DNA from: Gammaproteobacteria bacterium
GTDB lineage: Bacteria; Pseudomonadota; Gammaproteobacteria; GCA-001735895
Length of the DNA: 13,918 nt
Direction of reading: 5' to 3'
Assembly: GCA_027293245.1 (NCBI GenBank)
Contig: JAPUFZ010000379.1
Coordinates: 1-13,918, forward strand
Part shown: positions 1 to 7,885 of the stretch, one piece after another
Layout of the letters: each line of letters opens with the position of its first letter
How positions within the stretch are numbered: the stretch's first letter is position 1
Translations under genes and position numbers: made by a program
The notes under the pieces: model-generated
Seen by the model: only the letters and a program-made list of their open reading frames with translations
What the model was told of the DNA's origin: nothing
The model's database searches: none

Positions 1-920
1 CTGGCCCAGTTACTATCACAGTATCCGGTTTGCATGACCTCAAAAGTGGCTTCTACCCCGGCGGTACCCATATAGATATGCCCGAAGGAAGCTATCGTCA
101 TGATGATTGCGGCGATACCATGGATTACAAGGTACCACTCCATGGTATCGCGTGTTTGATCAAAAATTGGAAAGTTGAGCACCAGGCCACTGACCACGAT
201 TGTCGAACCAACCAGAACCGCGATCCAGAACCAGCCTTTTTCACCAGCATTGAATCGATGCGAACTGACATGAGCCTTTCCAAACCCGCCAAGTTTCAAT
301 ATCCAAAGTAAGTCAATTTTGGCCGATATCATATTATTTCTTACAAACAGTATAAACAGGAATATCAACGCCACGGCAAAGGCAGGACCCAGATAGTTGT
401 GTAGTGCCTTGGCTGTGACAGCTATATAACTAAAGCCTTCAGAGCCAAACAATGGTATTAATAGCTTGCGCCCAAGTAGCAAAACCAAACCTGTCAATGC
501 CAGCACGACAAACAAAATTGCGGTACACCAGTGAGCAACACGCTGGTTAAGAGTGAAGCGTAAAATTTTGATGCCGGAGCGCCCAGCTTTGAGAACCAAT
601 TTGCCGCGCAGCAGCCAGACCAGGAATAGCAGGAACAAGGCGACAAAAATCGCAATACTGGCTCTTGGAATTAGGGTCAAGGTTCGATATTGGCGCCAGG
701 ATTCACCAGACACTCTCATCAGGAAGTTGGCATCTGTACCCTGAACCTGGCTGGTACCCGCAAGCGGGTTCTCTCTTTGCCGGACATTACGCCAGAGTTC
801 GCTGGCCGGGTTGTCGACGATCGCCGCCCGTTGTGGGCCTTTAGCGTCATCCGTTGCCGCCTGTGACGAAAGCGGCAAGGATACAAACAATAATACTATC
901 AATACCGATATGAATTTCAA
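1..920 (-). CDS. fdhC: Formate dehydrogenase gamma subunit, cytochrome b type (C-terminus beyond left edge)
   Basis: Membrane cytochrome b subunit that takes electrons from FdhB and reduces quinone. The window holds about 306 codons and no stop. The TTG at 920-918 is preferred because GGAG lies 6 nt upstream, and it opens a clean signal peptide (MKFISVLIVLLF, ending near SSQA at 18-21). A GTG at 932 is the only other in-frame choice, since a TAA lies directly before it. Residues 22-82 form a periplasmic extension (NPASELWRNVRQ, VQGTDANFL) as known in the long FdhC type. Membrane spans follow at about 85-105, 130-150, 176-194, 230-250 and 262-285. Likely haem-ligand histidines are H130 (RVAHW), H174 (ALHNYLGP), H267 (VIHG) and H280 (FGHIYMG). 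It is the last visible gene of the Fdh operon, 166 nt after fdhB. The family is clear; the exact start is inferred. Confidence 0.93.
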   Translation of the reverse strand, partial: MKFISVLIVLLFVSLPLSSQAATDDAKGPQRAAIVDNPASELWRNVRQRENPLAGTSQVQGTDANFLMRVSGESWRQYRTLTLIPRASIAIFVALFLLFLVWLLRGKLVLKAGRSGIKILRFTLNQRVAHWCTAILFVVLALTGLVLLLGRKLLIPLFGSEGFSYIAVTAKALHNYLGPAFAVALIFLFILFVRNNMISAKIDLLWILKLGGFGKAHVSSHRFNAGEKGWFWIAVLVGSTIVVSGLVLNFPIFDQTRDTMEWYLVIHGIAAIIMTIASFGHIYMGTAGVEATFEVMQTGYCDSNWA

Positions 921-926
921 AGCAAG

Positions 927-930
927 CTCC
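927..930 (-). promoter_or_regulatory. Ribosome binding site deciding the TTG start of fdhC
   Basis: GGAG on the minus strand, 6 nt before the TTG codon at 920-918. It favours TTG over the upstream GTG at 932, which has no comparable purine-rich motif. Confidence 0.6.
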
Positions 931-1007
931 ACTTATCCGCAAGGGATGAAATTAATCACCAGGTCAATATCCGGACTTCAGAAATTGTTATCACGCCCAA
1001 TTAGGTC

Positions 1008-1029
1008 ACCGATACTTCCCTGTATCGGT
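1008..1029 (-). other. Intercistronic stem-loop between fdhB and fdhC
   Basis: A perfect 8-bp stem (ACCGATAC with GTATCGGT) around a 6-nt loop lies in the 166-nt gap between the fdhB stop and the fdhC start. No T-run follows it on the transcribed strand, so it is not a typical intrinsic terminator. It could act in mRNA processing, protection or partial attenuation, which is inference. I see nothing else recognisable in the gap. Confidence 0.6.
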
Positions 1030-1086
1030 TAAAGGTTCCGCAAACGAATCCGGATCATTGCGATCTTTTCATGCCTGCTGTGATAT

Positions 1087-1680
1087 CTAGGTACCCAACT
1101 TGGTGCTATCGTAGGCGACACCCCAGTTAAGTACACTCGCACCTCGATTAATAATTCTCTTCCGATAAATATCGGAGAGAACGGATGCATCACCGGCCAA
1201 TAACGCCTTGGTCGCGCACATTTCGGCGCAGATCGGTAATTTGCCCTCTGCTATCCGGTTTCGGCCGTACTTCTTGTACTCATCGGAGCTATTATCCGCT
1301 TCCGGACCACCGGCACAGAAGGTGCACTTATCCATCTTGCCGCGCGATGAAAATGCTGCCGCCTCGGGAAACTGCGGCGCTCCGAAAGGACAGGCGTAAA
1401 AGCAATATCCGCATCCGATGCAAATGTCCTTGTCGTGCAATACAATACCGTCATTGGTCGTGTAAAAACAGTTCACCGGACAGACTGCGGCGCAGGGCGC
1501 GTCTGAACAGTGCATACAGGCTACCGATAGCGATCGCTCACCTTGCTGGCCGTCCTTAATCGTCACCACTCGTCGACGATTGACACCCCAGGGTACGTCA
1601 TTTTCATTTTTACAGGCGGTTACGCAAGCGTTACATTCAATACAGCGTTCCGCATCACAATAGAATTTCATTCTAGCCAT
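1087..1680 (-). CDS. fdhB: Formate dehydrogenase beta subunit, four [4Fe-4S] clusters
   Basis: Electron-transfer subunit that carries electrons from FdhA to the cytochrome b subunit. The 197 residues contain four complete cysteine sets: C13/C16/C19/C23, C55/C58/C63/C67, C87/C90/C93/C97 and C119/C122/C151/C155, the pattern of the FdnH/HycB/DmsB ferredoxin family. Unlike E. coli FdnH (about 290 residues) it lacks the C-terminal membrane helix, which matches the short FdhB of many other proteobacteria. It has no signal peptide, so it is expected to cross the membrane attached to FdhA as a Tat hitchhiker, which is known for this enzyme class. The ATG at 1680 has GAGG about 9 nt upstream and lies 18 nt after the fdhA stop. 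A second Met is at codon 4. Family assignment is secure. Confidence 0.96.
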   Translation of the reverse strand: MARMKFYCDAERCIECNACVTACKNENDVPWGVNRRRVVTIKDGQQGERSLSVACMHCSDAPCAAVCPVNCFYTTNDGIVLHDKDICIGCGYCFYACPFGAPQFPEAAAFSSRGKMDKCTFCAGGPEADNSSDEYKKYGRNRIAEGKLPICAEMCATKALLAGDASVLSDIYRKRIINRGASVLNWGVAYDSTKLGT

Positions 1681-1698
1681 TTTATAATTCCTCGCTGT

Positions 1699-4602
1699 CT
1701 AAGCTTTCGTAATGCGGCACAAGCTGCATTTGGTTTCTTGCATTTGTGTCACCGAGTCATAACCGTAGGTCATCGCCGTGTTGGCTGCCTCACCTGAAAT
1801 ATAGGGTGCAGTACCCTCAGGATATTTGGAACTACGATCCTCACCCTGCATATGCCCGGCAAAGTGAAATGGCATAAATGCCACCCCGGATCCGACACGT
1901 CGAGTCACCTGGGCTTTGACTTTCACCCTGGACTGCTCAGTAGTCTCGACCCAGACATCCTGACCATCCTTGATGCCGGCATTATTAGCGTCTCGCGGAT
2001 GTATCTCGACAAACATTTCCTGCTGCAGTTCAGCAAGCCAGGCATTGGATCGGGTTTCATCACCGCCACCTTCGTATTCGACCAGTCGCCCAGAAGTCAG
2101 GATAATGGGATAATCCTTCGAATAATCTTTCGCCTGGATCGAGGCATAGCGGGTTGGCAGTCTCCAGAAAGATTTACGGTCGTCGTAGGTTGGATACTTC
2201 TCCACCAGATCACGCCGCGATGTATACAACGGCTCTCGATGGATCGGCACCGGGTCCGGAAAGGTCCAGACCATCGTCCTCGCCTTGGCATTACCAAACG
2301 GAGAACAACCGTGACTAATGGCGACACGCTGAATGCCGCCAGATAAATCGGTCTTCCAGTTTTTGCCTTCGGCCGCCTTTTGCTCATCGGCGGTTAATTC
2401 GTTCCACCAACCGAGTTTCTTCAGCATCTTGTCGGAGAATTCAGGATAACCGTCCTTAATATCGGAATCCTTACCCCACGAATCTTCCGCGAGCAGGTTG
2501 ACGCCATTTCGTTCGACACCAAATCGTGCACGGAAAGTCAAACCACCCTCGGCGACCGATTTCGACGTGTCGTATAGAACAGGGGTGCCGGGATGGTTCA
2601 TTTCCGGGGTGCCCCAGGAAGGCCAGGGCAGTCCGTAGAAATCTCCGTCTGCGGGTCCGCCTTCGGCTTTCAATGAAGTGTAATCGAAAGTTCCCCAGTT
2701 TTCCTGATGCTTCTTCAGGCGTTCGGGGCTTTGGCCGGTATAGCCGATGGTCCACATGCCGCGATTGATTTCACGCAAAATATCCTCTACCAGTGGTTCT
2801 TCATCCTTGACTTCGATGTTTTTGAACAACTGGTCTGATATTTCCAGCTTCTTCGCCAGCTTGTACATGATGGTTTGATCAGGCAGCGACTCGAACAATG
2901 GTTCAATTACCTTCGAGCGCCATTGAAACGACCGGTTGGATGCTGTGACCGAGCCGTAGGTTTCCATTTGCGTGGCCGCCGGTAACAGGTAAACCCCGTC
3001 GGTGCGGTCATGCATAACCGCAGTGGCTGTAGGATAAGGATCGACGACGACCAGCAGGTCTAGTTTTTCCATCGCCTTTTTCACTTCGACGCCACGGGTC
3101 TGGCTATTGGGCGCATGACCCCAGAACACCATCGCCTTAAGATTGTCATTTTGCGCTATATTGGCCTTATCTTCGAGCACACCATCGATCCAGCGAGATA
3201 CCGGAATACCCTTGGTGTTCATTACGTGCACATCCTTGCCTTTTTTCTGTTCGTAGCTACCGCTGTCAAACTGACCCTTAATCCATTCGTAATCCAGACC
3301 CCAGACCCTCGCCCAGTGCTTCCACGAACCGGATGAGAGACCATAGTAACCTGGTAGCGTGTTGGACAGTACGCCCAGATCGGTCGCACCCTGTACATTG
3401 TCGTGACCACGGAAAATGTTGGCGCCACCGCCGGAAACACCGATATTGCCGAGAGCCAGCTGGAAGGCGCAGTAGGCGCGCGTATTATTGTTGCCAATGG
3501 TGTGCTGGGTGCCACCCATACACCAGATCAAGGTACCGGGTCGATTATCGGCTACCGCCTTGGCGGCAGCAAAAACCTTGCCTTCCGGCACACCGGTAAC
3601 ACGCTCTACCTCGTCGGGCGTCCATTTTTTGACCTCTTTTCTAACCTCGTCAAGGCCGTAGACGCGTTGGCGAATATATTCTTTATCTTCCCAGCCATTT
3701 TCAAAGATATGCCATAACATGCCCCAGACTATGGGAACGTCGGTTCCCGGTCTGATCCTCAAATAGTGATTTGCGTGGGCAGCCGTGCGCGTGAAACGCG
3801 GGTCGATCACAATGATGGGCGCATTGTTTTCTTCCTTGGCTTTGAACAGGTGCTGCATGGCGACCGGATGAGCTTCTGCCGCGTTCGAACCAATCATTAA
3901 TATGGATTTGGAATTATGGATATCATTTAACGAATTAGTCATCGCCCCATAGCCCCAGGTATTCGCTACCCCGGCTACCGTGGTAGAGTGACAGATGCGG
4001 GCCTGATGATCGACGTTATTGGTACCCCACATACCAGCCATCTTGCGGAATAAATAAGCCTGCTCGTTGCTGAATTTAGCGGAACCCAGCCAGTAAACAG
4101 AATCGGGGCCCGATGACTTTCTGATCTCGAGCATCTTGTCGCCAATTTCGTTGATCGCCTGTTCCCAGGAAACCCTTTTCCACTTGCCATCGACCAGCTT
4201 GGTCGGATACTTGAGGCGGCGTTCACCATGACCGTGTTCGCGGATCGAGGCGCCCTTGGCACAATGTGCGCCTCTGTTGAACGGATGGTCGAAGGCGGGT
4301 TCCTGACCGGTCCAGACGCCATTTTGAACTTCGGCGATAATTCCACAACCGACTGCGCAATGCGTACAAATGGTTTTGATTCGCTCCGCCTTAGAGCCTG
4401 ATGATATTCCCGCTTCGGATTTTTTCATCAGCACCGGCGATACCGTGGTTGCCAGCGCGGCGCCCCCTGCCATCAAACTTGAATTCTTCAGAAACGCTCG
4501 ACGACTGATTGCTGCGGCCACTGGAGTGTCGGCCCTGGTTATTTCAATTTCACCAGATTCTACAGTTTCGACCCGGTTCGACTTTTTGGTTAATTTACTC
4601 AT
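1699..4602 (-). CDS. fdhA: Formate dehydrogenase catalytic alpha subunit (Mo/W bis-MGD), Cys form, Tat-exported
   Basis: Oxidises formate to CO2 at a molybdenum or tungsten bis-pterin centre outside the cytoplasmic membrane. The 967 residues start with a long polar stretch, then the Tat motif SRRAFLK (33-39) and a hydrophobic segment to about residue 60. A [4Fe-4S] site follows at C79, C82, C86 and C114. The catalytic position reads ARICHSTTV with C204 and H205, so cysteine replaces the selenocysteine found in E. coli FdnG and no SECIS element is needed. The molybdopterin oxidoreductase core fills the middle, with the dinucleotide-binding domain at about 830-945. The protein ends in an extra CSLC pair (C959/C962). 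The ATG at 4602 has GGGAGAG just upstream and follows the small Tat gene by 16 nt. Sequence alone cannot decide Mo versus W. Confidence 0.97.
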   Translation of the reverse strand: MSKLTKKSNRVETVESGEIEITRADTPVAAAISRRAFLKNSSLMAGGAALATTVSPVLMKKSEAGISSGSKAERIKTICTHCAVGCGIIAEVQNGVWTGQEPAFDHPFNRGAHCAKGASIREHGHGERRLKYPTKLVDGKWKRVSWEQAINEIGDKMLEIRKSSGPDSVYWLGSAKFSNEQAYLFRKMAGMWGTNNVDHQARICHSTTVAGVANTWGYGAMTNSLNDIHNSKSILMIGSNAAEAHPVAMQHLFKAKEENNAPIIVIDPRFTRTAAHANHYLRIRPGTDVPIVWGMLWHIFENGWEDKEYIRQRVYGLDEVRKEVKKWTPDEVERVTGVPEGKVFAAAKAVADNRPGTLIWCMGGTQHTIGNNNTRAYCAFQLALGNIGVSGGGANIFRGHDNVQGATDLGVLSNTLPGYYGLSSGSWKHWARVWGLDYEWIKGQFDSGSYEQKKGKDVHVMNTKGIPVSRWIDGVLEDKANIAQNDNLKAMVFWGHAPNSQTRGVEVKKAMEKLDLLVVVDPYPTATAVMHDRTDGVYLLPAATQMETYGSVTASNRSFQWRSKVIEPLFESLPDQTIMYKLAKKLEISDQLFKNIEVKDEEPLVEDILREINRGMWTIGYTGQSPERLKKHQENWGTFDYTSLKAEGGPADGDFYGLPWPSWGTPEMNHPGTPVLYDTSKSVAEGGLTFRARFGVERNGVNLLAEDSWGKDSDIKDGYPEFSDKMLKKLGWWNELTADEQKAAEGKNWKTDLSGGIQRVAISHGCSPFGNAKARTMVWTFPDPVPIHREPLYTSRRDLVEKYPTYDDRKSFWRLPTRYASIQAKDYSKDYPIILTSGRLVEYEGGGDETRSNAWLAELQQEMFVEIHPRDANNAGIKDGQDVWVETTEQSRVKVKAQVTRRVGSGVAFMPFHFAGHMQGEDRSSKYPEGTAPYISGEAANTAMTYGYDSVTQMQETKCSLCRITKA

Positions 4603-4618
4603 TAATAGCTCTCCCGGT

Positions 4619-4825
4619 TTAGATTGCTGCAGATTTGTAGTATTCGAGTATATGCTCAGTCAGTTGATAGCCTGATTGTTTTTTATCTTCAGGCTTTTCA
4701 ATCGTGCTACCGGCTGATACAGCGCCGGGTATAACTGCCGTCGCTGCTATCCCTGCACCAACAAGAGTAGAATTCTTGATAAATTCCCGCCGGTTCTTAT
4801 TGAGATCATTCTTTGTCTTTTTCAC
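4619..4825 (-). CDS. Small Tat-signal protein of formate dehydrogenase loci (TIGR02811-like)
   Basis: A 68-residue protein that is mostly a Tat leader: charged N-terminus, NRREFIKN (11-18), then a small-residue hydrophobic run (LVGAGIAATAVIPGAVSA) with a likely cleavage site near residue 38. Only about 30 residues would remain, ending QLTEHILEYYKSAAI. This matches the family named formate dehydrogenase region Tat target, known from its fixed position beside fdhA; its role is unproven. The start is GTG at 4825 with a strong AGGAG 6 nt upstream. A small hairpin (CCCTT/AAGGG, 4839-4851) sits just before that site. The leader resembles that of FdhA (RREFIKNSTLVGAG against RRAFLKNSSLMAGG), so the same chaperone might handle both, or this may be a small accessory subunit. 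Both ideas are inference. Confidence 0.88.
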   Translation of the reverse strand: MKKTKNDLNKNRREFIKNSTLVGAGIAATAVIPGAVSAGSTIEKPEDKKQSGYQLTEHILEYYKSAAI

Positions 4826-4831
4826 CAGGTT

Positions 4832-4836
4832 CTCCT
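4832..4836 (-). promoter_or_regulatory. Strong Shine-Dalgarno site for the GTG-started small Tat protein
   Basis: AGGAG within a GGGGGAGGAG run on the minus strand, 6 nt before the GTG at 4825-4823. It confirms that this short gene is translated and fixes its non-ATG start. Confidence 0.7.
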
Positions 4837-4872
4837 CCCCCTTAGAAAGGGATTTAATTACTGACTAATACA

Positions 4873-5574
4873 TCAGGTTTGCATTGAAAAATATTCATTT
4901 TCGAAAGCCATAAAAGCTGCTCCAAAACGTCCTACCGATTTATAAAATATGGCTGATTTCGCTTCGCTTAGATCAGCAAAAAAACGACCCATCCACTCCG
5001 TCATATGTGACTGGGAAAAATTTCTCTGTGTCGATAAATCGACTCCTTCGGTAATCATCAACGAGATCACTTCACACAAGGCGGCGACATGGTCTTCGGG
5101 TTCGACAACCGAGGTATTTCTTACGTAACCGAGTCTGGCGAGGTCATCGCGTAGATCGCTCAGTGGTTTCTCCATCATAAACCCCGTCAGATACCAGGAT
5201 CCATACGGTACTACCTCGCCTTTGCCCAAACCGATAAATAATTCATGATACTCATCGTCAATAGATGCTGTGGTATGCAATTTAGCTGACAATGCCATGG
5301 TCGACATCGCCAGTAACAGTTCATCACCCTCGGGGACAACTCCCGGAGATAGCCCGGTGAGTCGTTCCAGCATGTCCTGGTCAGGCGCAGAACGCAGTAG
5401 CGCCGCAATCAGACCATAGGCCGAGGCACGATATATCTGCTCTTCATCGAGCGCCTCGTTACCCGGCGCATCAAAGAAAACGTCAACGGTTTCCCGTTGA
5501 TCTTTGTGTTGATCAAATTCTTCCAGAGCCAATGCCTGCGCTGTCATCTTATTATTTTCTTCACTAGTACTCAT
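4873..5574 (-). CDS. TorD/DmsD-family chaperone for formate dehydrogenase maturation
   Basis: Cytoplasmic all-helical chaperone expected to hold the FdhA precursor, guard its Tat leader and help cofactor loading before export. The 233 residues carry family landmarks: a helical start around YRASAYGLIAALLR (48-61), DEYHELFIG (107-115), VPYGSWYLTG (122-131), EPEDHVA (158-164) and an aromatic late helix with WMGRFF (194-199). The length is in the usual range, with about 40 extra polar residues in front. The start is uncertain: ATG at 5574 has only a weak ribosome site, and Met10 at 5547 is an alternative. It lies in the Fdh operon between the 4Fe-4S protein (77-nt gap) and the small Tat protein (47-nt gap), which points to FdhA as its client. 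Client identity is inferred from position. Confidence 0.9.
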   Translation of the reverse strand: MSTSEENNKMTAQALALEEFDQHKDQRETVDVFFDAPGNEALDEEQIYRASAYGLIAALLRSAPDQDMLERLTGLSPGVVPEGDELLLAMSTMALSAKLHTTASIDDEYHELFIGLGKGEVVPYGSWYLTGFMMEKPLSDLRDDLARLGYVRNTSVVEPEDHVAALCEVISLMITEGVDLSTQRNFSQSHMTEWMGRFFADLSEAKSAIFYKSVGRFGAAFMAFENEYFSMQT

Positions 5575-5625
5575 ATAGCATTTTTCGTTCCAGTTTAAAC
5601 GGGAAAATAATTACCAAATATTACT

Positions 5626-5651
5626 AATTAGGATAGGAATGTTCCCTAATT
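5626..5651 (-). other. Stem-loop just after the 4Fe-4S protein gene
   Basis: AATTAGG (5626-5632) pairs with CCTAATT (5645-5651) around a 12-nt loop, beginning one base past the stop codon of the upstream gene. The stem is AT-rich and is not followed by a clear T-run on the minus strand. It may be a weak terminator or a processing site that lowers expression downstream. Confidence 0.4.
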
Positions 5652-7247
5652 TTAATTTAACGGGTCAAAACTACTATTCATGGCTTCAGGATCCTGGACA
5701 ATATCAGCCACGCGGCAGTCTTCGCACATTTTCAGGCGATCGAGCGCCCGGCTGGTTTTGAACATATAGTGATCCTTCAACTTGTCACTCATCTTGTGAA
5801 TTACCGAGCTAGGTGCAAATTCTTTACCGCAACTGATACAGGCAAACGGGACATCATGATTTAGCTCTCGCGACCTGTTCCTTAGTTCTCGATCAAAAAT
5901 CATTCGTGGCGAAATAGTAATCGCCGCTTCAGGGCAGGTTGTTGTACAGGCGCCGCACTGAATGCAATTGGCCTCGATAAAAAATAATTCCGGCAACTCT
6001 CTATTCGAACCATCCTGCAAGGCCTTCCCCGGGCAGGCGCCGACACAGGCCATGCAAAGCGTACAGCTTTTTTCATCGACCAATGCACTACCAAAAGGGG
6101 CGCCGGGCGGCAGCGCGACTTCTTCAGCTGGATTTTTAGCATGCTGGTACAGATGATCCAGTGCCTGGAAAATGGCATTACGCTTACTATCAGGCATGGT
6201 GTAAAGTGCCGGTTCAACCTGCATCTTCACATTAACCTGAACAATCTCGTCGGTGTTATTTTGGAGACATATTTGGCGAGGATTCATGCCAACGGCAGAT
6301 AAGAGTGGCGCCAACCACGCTAACTGTTGTTCAATTTGGCTGAGTGAGGTCTCCGGCACTTCATCATTGCCCAGCAACACCACCTGCGAGGCGCCATAAA
6401 CCAGGGCAGACAAACATAGATCAGCGCCGACACTGGCTAATTCTTCTACTTTGACAGGTAGTATCGAGTCATCGTCCTGTAGGTAGTTCTGAGGAAATTC
6501 GGTTTCGGCATAGAATACTACCGTGGCCTGGCTACCACCTTGCTCTCGAAAAGCTTGCAACATCTTCCGAATCGCATTACCACTGTCGGCAAGCCGTGGA
6601 TAAACATACCGAATGGCGCCCGACGGGCAAACCGTAGCGCAGACGCCGCCGCCCTGGCACAGGTAGGGATCAACTTCGATGGTTTCAATCAGGCTGCTGA
6701 TTGCGCCTGCCGGGCAGGCATCTAGACACTGGGTGCAGACAATTTTGCCATTGACACCATGGGCGCAAATCGAAGCGTCATAACTAAAATATTTTGGTTT
6801 TTCGAACTCGCCAATCAAATCCAGCAACTGCTCCTGCAGTTGTTTTAAGTTCTCACTATGCAGTATTTCGTGCAGATAACCCGGCGGCGGAATTTCGAGT
6901 GATATCAGGGCTTCAGGATTCAAATCCAGCACCATGTCGGCCTGCAAGGTTTCTACACTATTATCCGGGCCGATAAGATTGACCACAAACCCGCCCAAAT
7001 GGCCCTGGATATCGATATTTCTCTGGTTTAGAGAAATAGCGCCGGGGAGCGCCGAATCGCCTGTCGAATCCATGACAATTAAGCTGAGCTTCAGGGGTGA
7101 GGGAAAATCATTGCAGCGCGCCAGCGTGGCTTGTTCACCGAATACGATGACTTTGCCATTCGACTGGTAGCTAATCAAACTGGTAGGCGTCGGCTCGAAT
7201 CCCTCAAGCGTCGACAACGCCGCTTTTCTCGCACTTAAATTACTCAC
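5652..7247 (-). CDS. Multi-cluster 4Fe-4S protein of formate dehydrogenase accessory loci
   Basis: A 531-residue cytoplasmic iron-sulfur protein of unproven role, found beside fdhA together with DUF3305/DUF3306 genes. The N-terminal 150 residues are not recognised. Two cluster motifs follow: C161/C171/C174/C178 (CTQCLDACPAGAI) and C197/C203/C207. The second reads CQGGGVCATVCP, with Gly200 where a CX2CX2CX3C motif would have its second Cys. Residues about 240-345 form an alpha/beta segment without cysteines at regular spacing (VKVEELASVGADLCLSAL). Two classic clusters come next, C395/C398/C401/C405 and C428/C431/C434/C438. The C-terminus has two CX2C pairs (C470/C473, C508/C511) that look like a metal-binding knuckle. 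The GTG start overlaps the DUF3306 stop as GTGA, so translation is probably coupled. Electron delivery to a maturation step, or an Fe-S scaffold, is possible; neither is shown. Confidence 0.88.
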   Translation of the reverse strand: MSNLSARKAALSTLEGFEPTPTSLISYQSNGKVIVFGEQATLARCNDFPSPLKLSLIVMDSTGDSALPGAISLNQRNIDIQGHLGGFVVNLIGPDNSVETLQADMVLDLNPEALISLEIPPPGYLHEILHSENLKQLQEQLLDLIGEFEKPKYFSYDASICAHGVNGKIVCTQCLDACPAGAISSLIETIEVDPYLCQGGGVCATVCPSGAIRYVYPRLADSGNAIRKMLQAFREQGGSQATVVFYAETEFPQNYLQDDDSILPVKVEELASVGADLCLSALVYGASQVVLLGNDEVPETSLSQIEQQLAWLAPLLSAVGMNPRQICLQNNTDEIVQVNVKMQVEPALYTMPDSKRNAIFQALDHLYQHAKNPAEEVALPPGAPFGSALVDEKSCTLCMACVGACPGKALQDGSNRELPELFFIEANCIQCGACTTTCPEAAITISPRMIFDRELRNRSRELNHDVPFACISCGKEFAPSSVIHKMSDKLKDHYMFKTSRALDRLKMCEDCRVADIVQDPEAMNSSFDPLN

Positions 7248-7885
7248 TTATTTGACACACCGGATTCTGGTGGAGTTTCGGTTTTTGTCTCAGGTAGTTG
7301 ATCGGCAGGTTCGGCATTTTCGTCCTCTACAATCTCATCCTCGGCATTGACTGCCAGATTCTGGTTTTCATTGACATTCTCATCTTCGCCTTCGACATTT
7401 GATTCAGATTCAACCCCTTTTTCTGATTCAATCATTGCTCTTGCCTCTGCTTCGAGTTTCTTTTGCGCCTCGATTTCCATCTGATGGCGCATATCGCTGG
7501 TCACAATATCGCCGAGTTTCTCGAACGAGGTGTAGTCCCCATCATACTCGTCGAGTCCATCTCGAATATTAAAAAAAGGCGCTTTAAACATCTTTCTCAA
7601 AGCCAGATTTCGCAACTTATCGCTTACTCCTGACGACATAAACTGGCTAAAATTCGAATCCTCCGTCAACGACTCAATGGTCGGCATATCTGCATCGGTG
7701 AGTACCGGTTCCTGTACTTCAACCTCCTGTGCATCTTGCTCAATTACTGCCTCGGGAAAATCAGCCTCCTCCCGATCATGCTCTGCTAGTTCCAGGGACA
7801 GGTCTTCTTGCAGTGTCGCCTCAGCGCCTTGTTGTTTGCGGCGTGACCAGCGAGCCAGTCGACTTTCCGATTTATCCTCCGTCAC
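7244..7885 (-). CDS. DUF3306 family protein of the Fdh operon
   Basis: A 213-residue soluble protein of unknown function that I recognise as DUF3306. The N-terminus has the typical RLARWSRRK (9-17). The conserved core covers about 66-140: MPTIESLTEDSNFSQFM, then VSDKLRNLALRKMFKAP, then DGLDEYDGDY. A charged helix (residues 136-156) leads into a long, very acidic, low-complexity tail rich in Glu, Asp and Asn (157-213) that is probably disordered. There is no signal peptide, membrane segment or cysteine. The GTG start at 7885 overlaps the DUF3305 stop as GTGA and has AGGA about 9 nt upstream. Its own TGA overlaps the GTG of the 4Fe-4S gene. Constant pairing with DUF3305 and an Fe-S protein suggests a cytoplasmic assembly complex, which is inference. 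Confidence 0.9.
   Translation of the reverse strand: MTEDKSESRLARWSRRKQQGAEATLQEDLSLELAEHDREEADFPEAVIEQDAQEVEVQEPVLTDADMPTIESLTEDSNFSQFMSSGVSDKLRNLALRKMFKAPFFNIRDGLDEYDGDYTSFEKLGDIVTSDMRHQMEIEAQKKLEAEARAMIESEKGVESESNVEGEDENVNENQNLAVNAEDEIVEDENAEPADQLPETKTETPPESGVSNK

Noticed and set aside
30..311. Small plus-strand frames over 30-311, 553-744 and 811-1032
   Set aside because: They are antisense to fdhC, which reads through the whole stretch with coherent membrane and haem-ligand features.
1185..1559. Plus-strand open frame of 124 codons inside fdhB
   Set aside because: It is antisense to a secure Fe-S gene and the product is low-similarity, Arg/Pro-rich shadow translation.
1852..2346. Plus-strand open frame of 164 codons inside fdhA
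   Set aside because: Antisense to fdhA, no ribosome site, no recognisable domain.
3980..4000. Selenocysteine at the FdhA active site
   Set aside because: The codon at residue 204 encodes cysteine (ARICHS), not TGA, so no Sec insertion is required.
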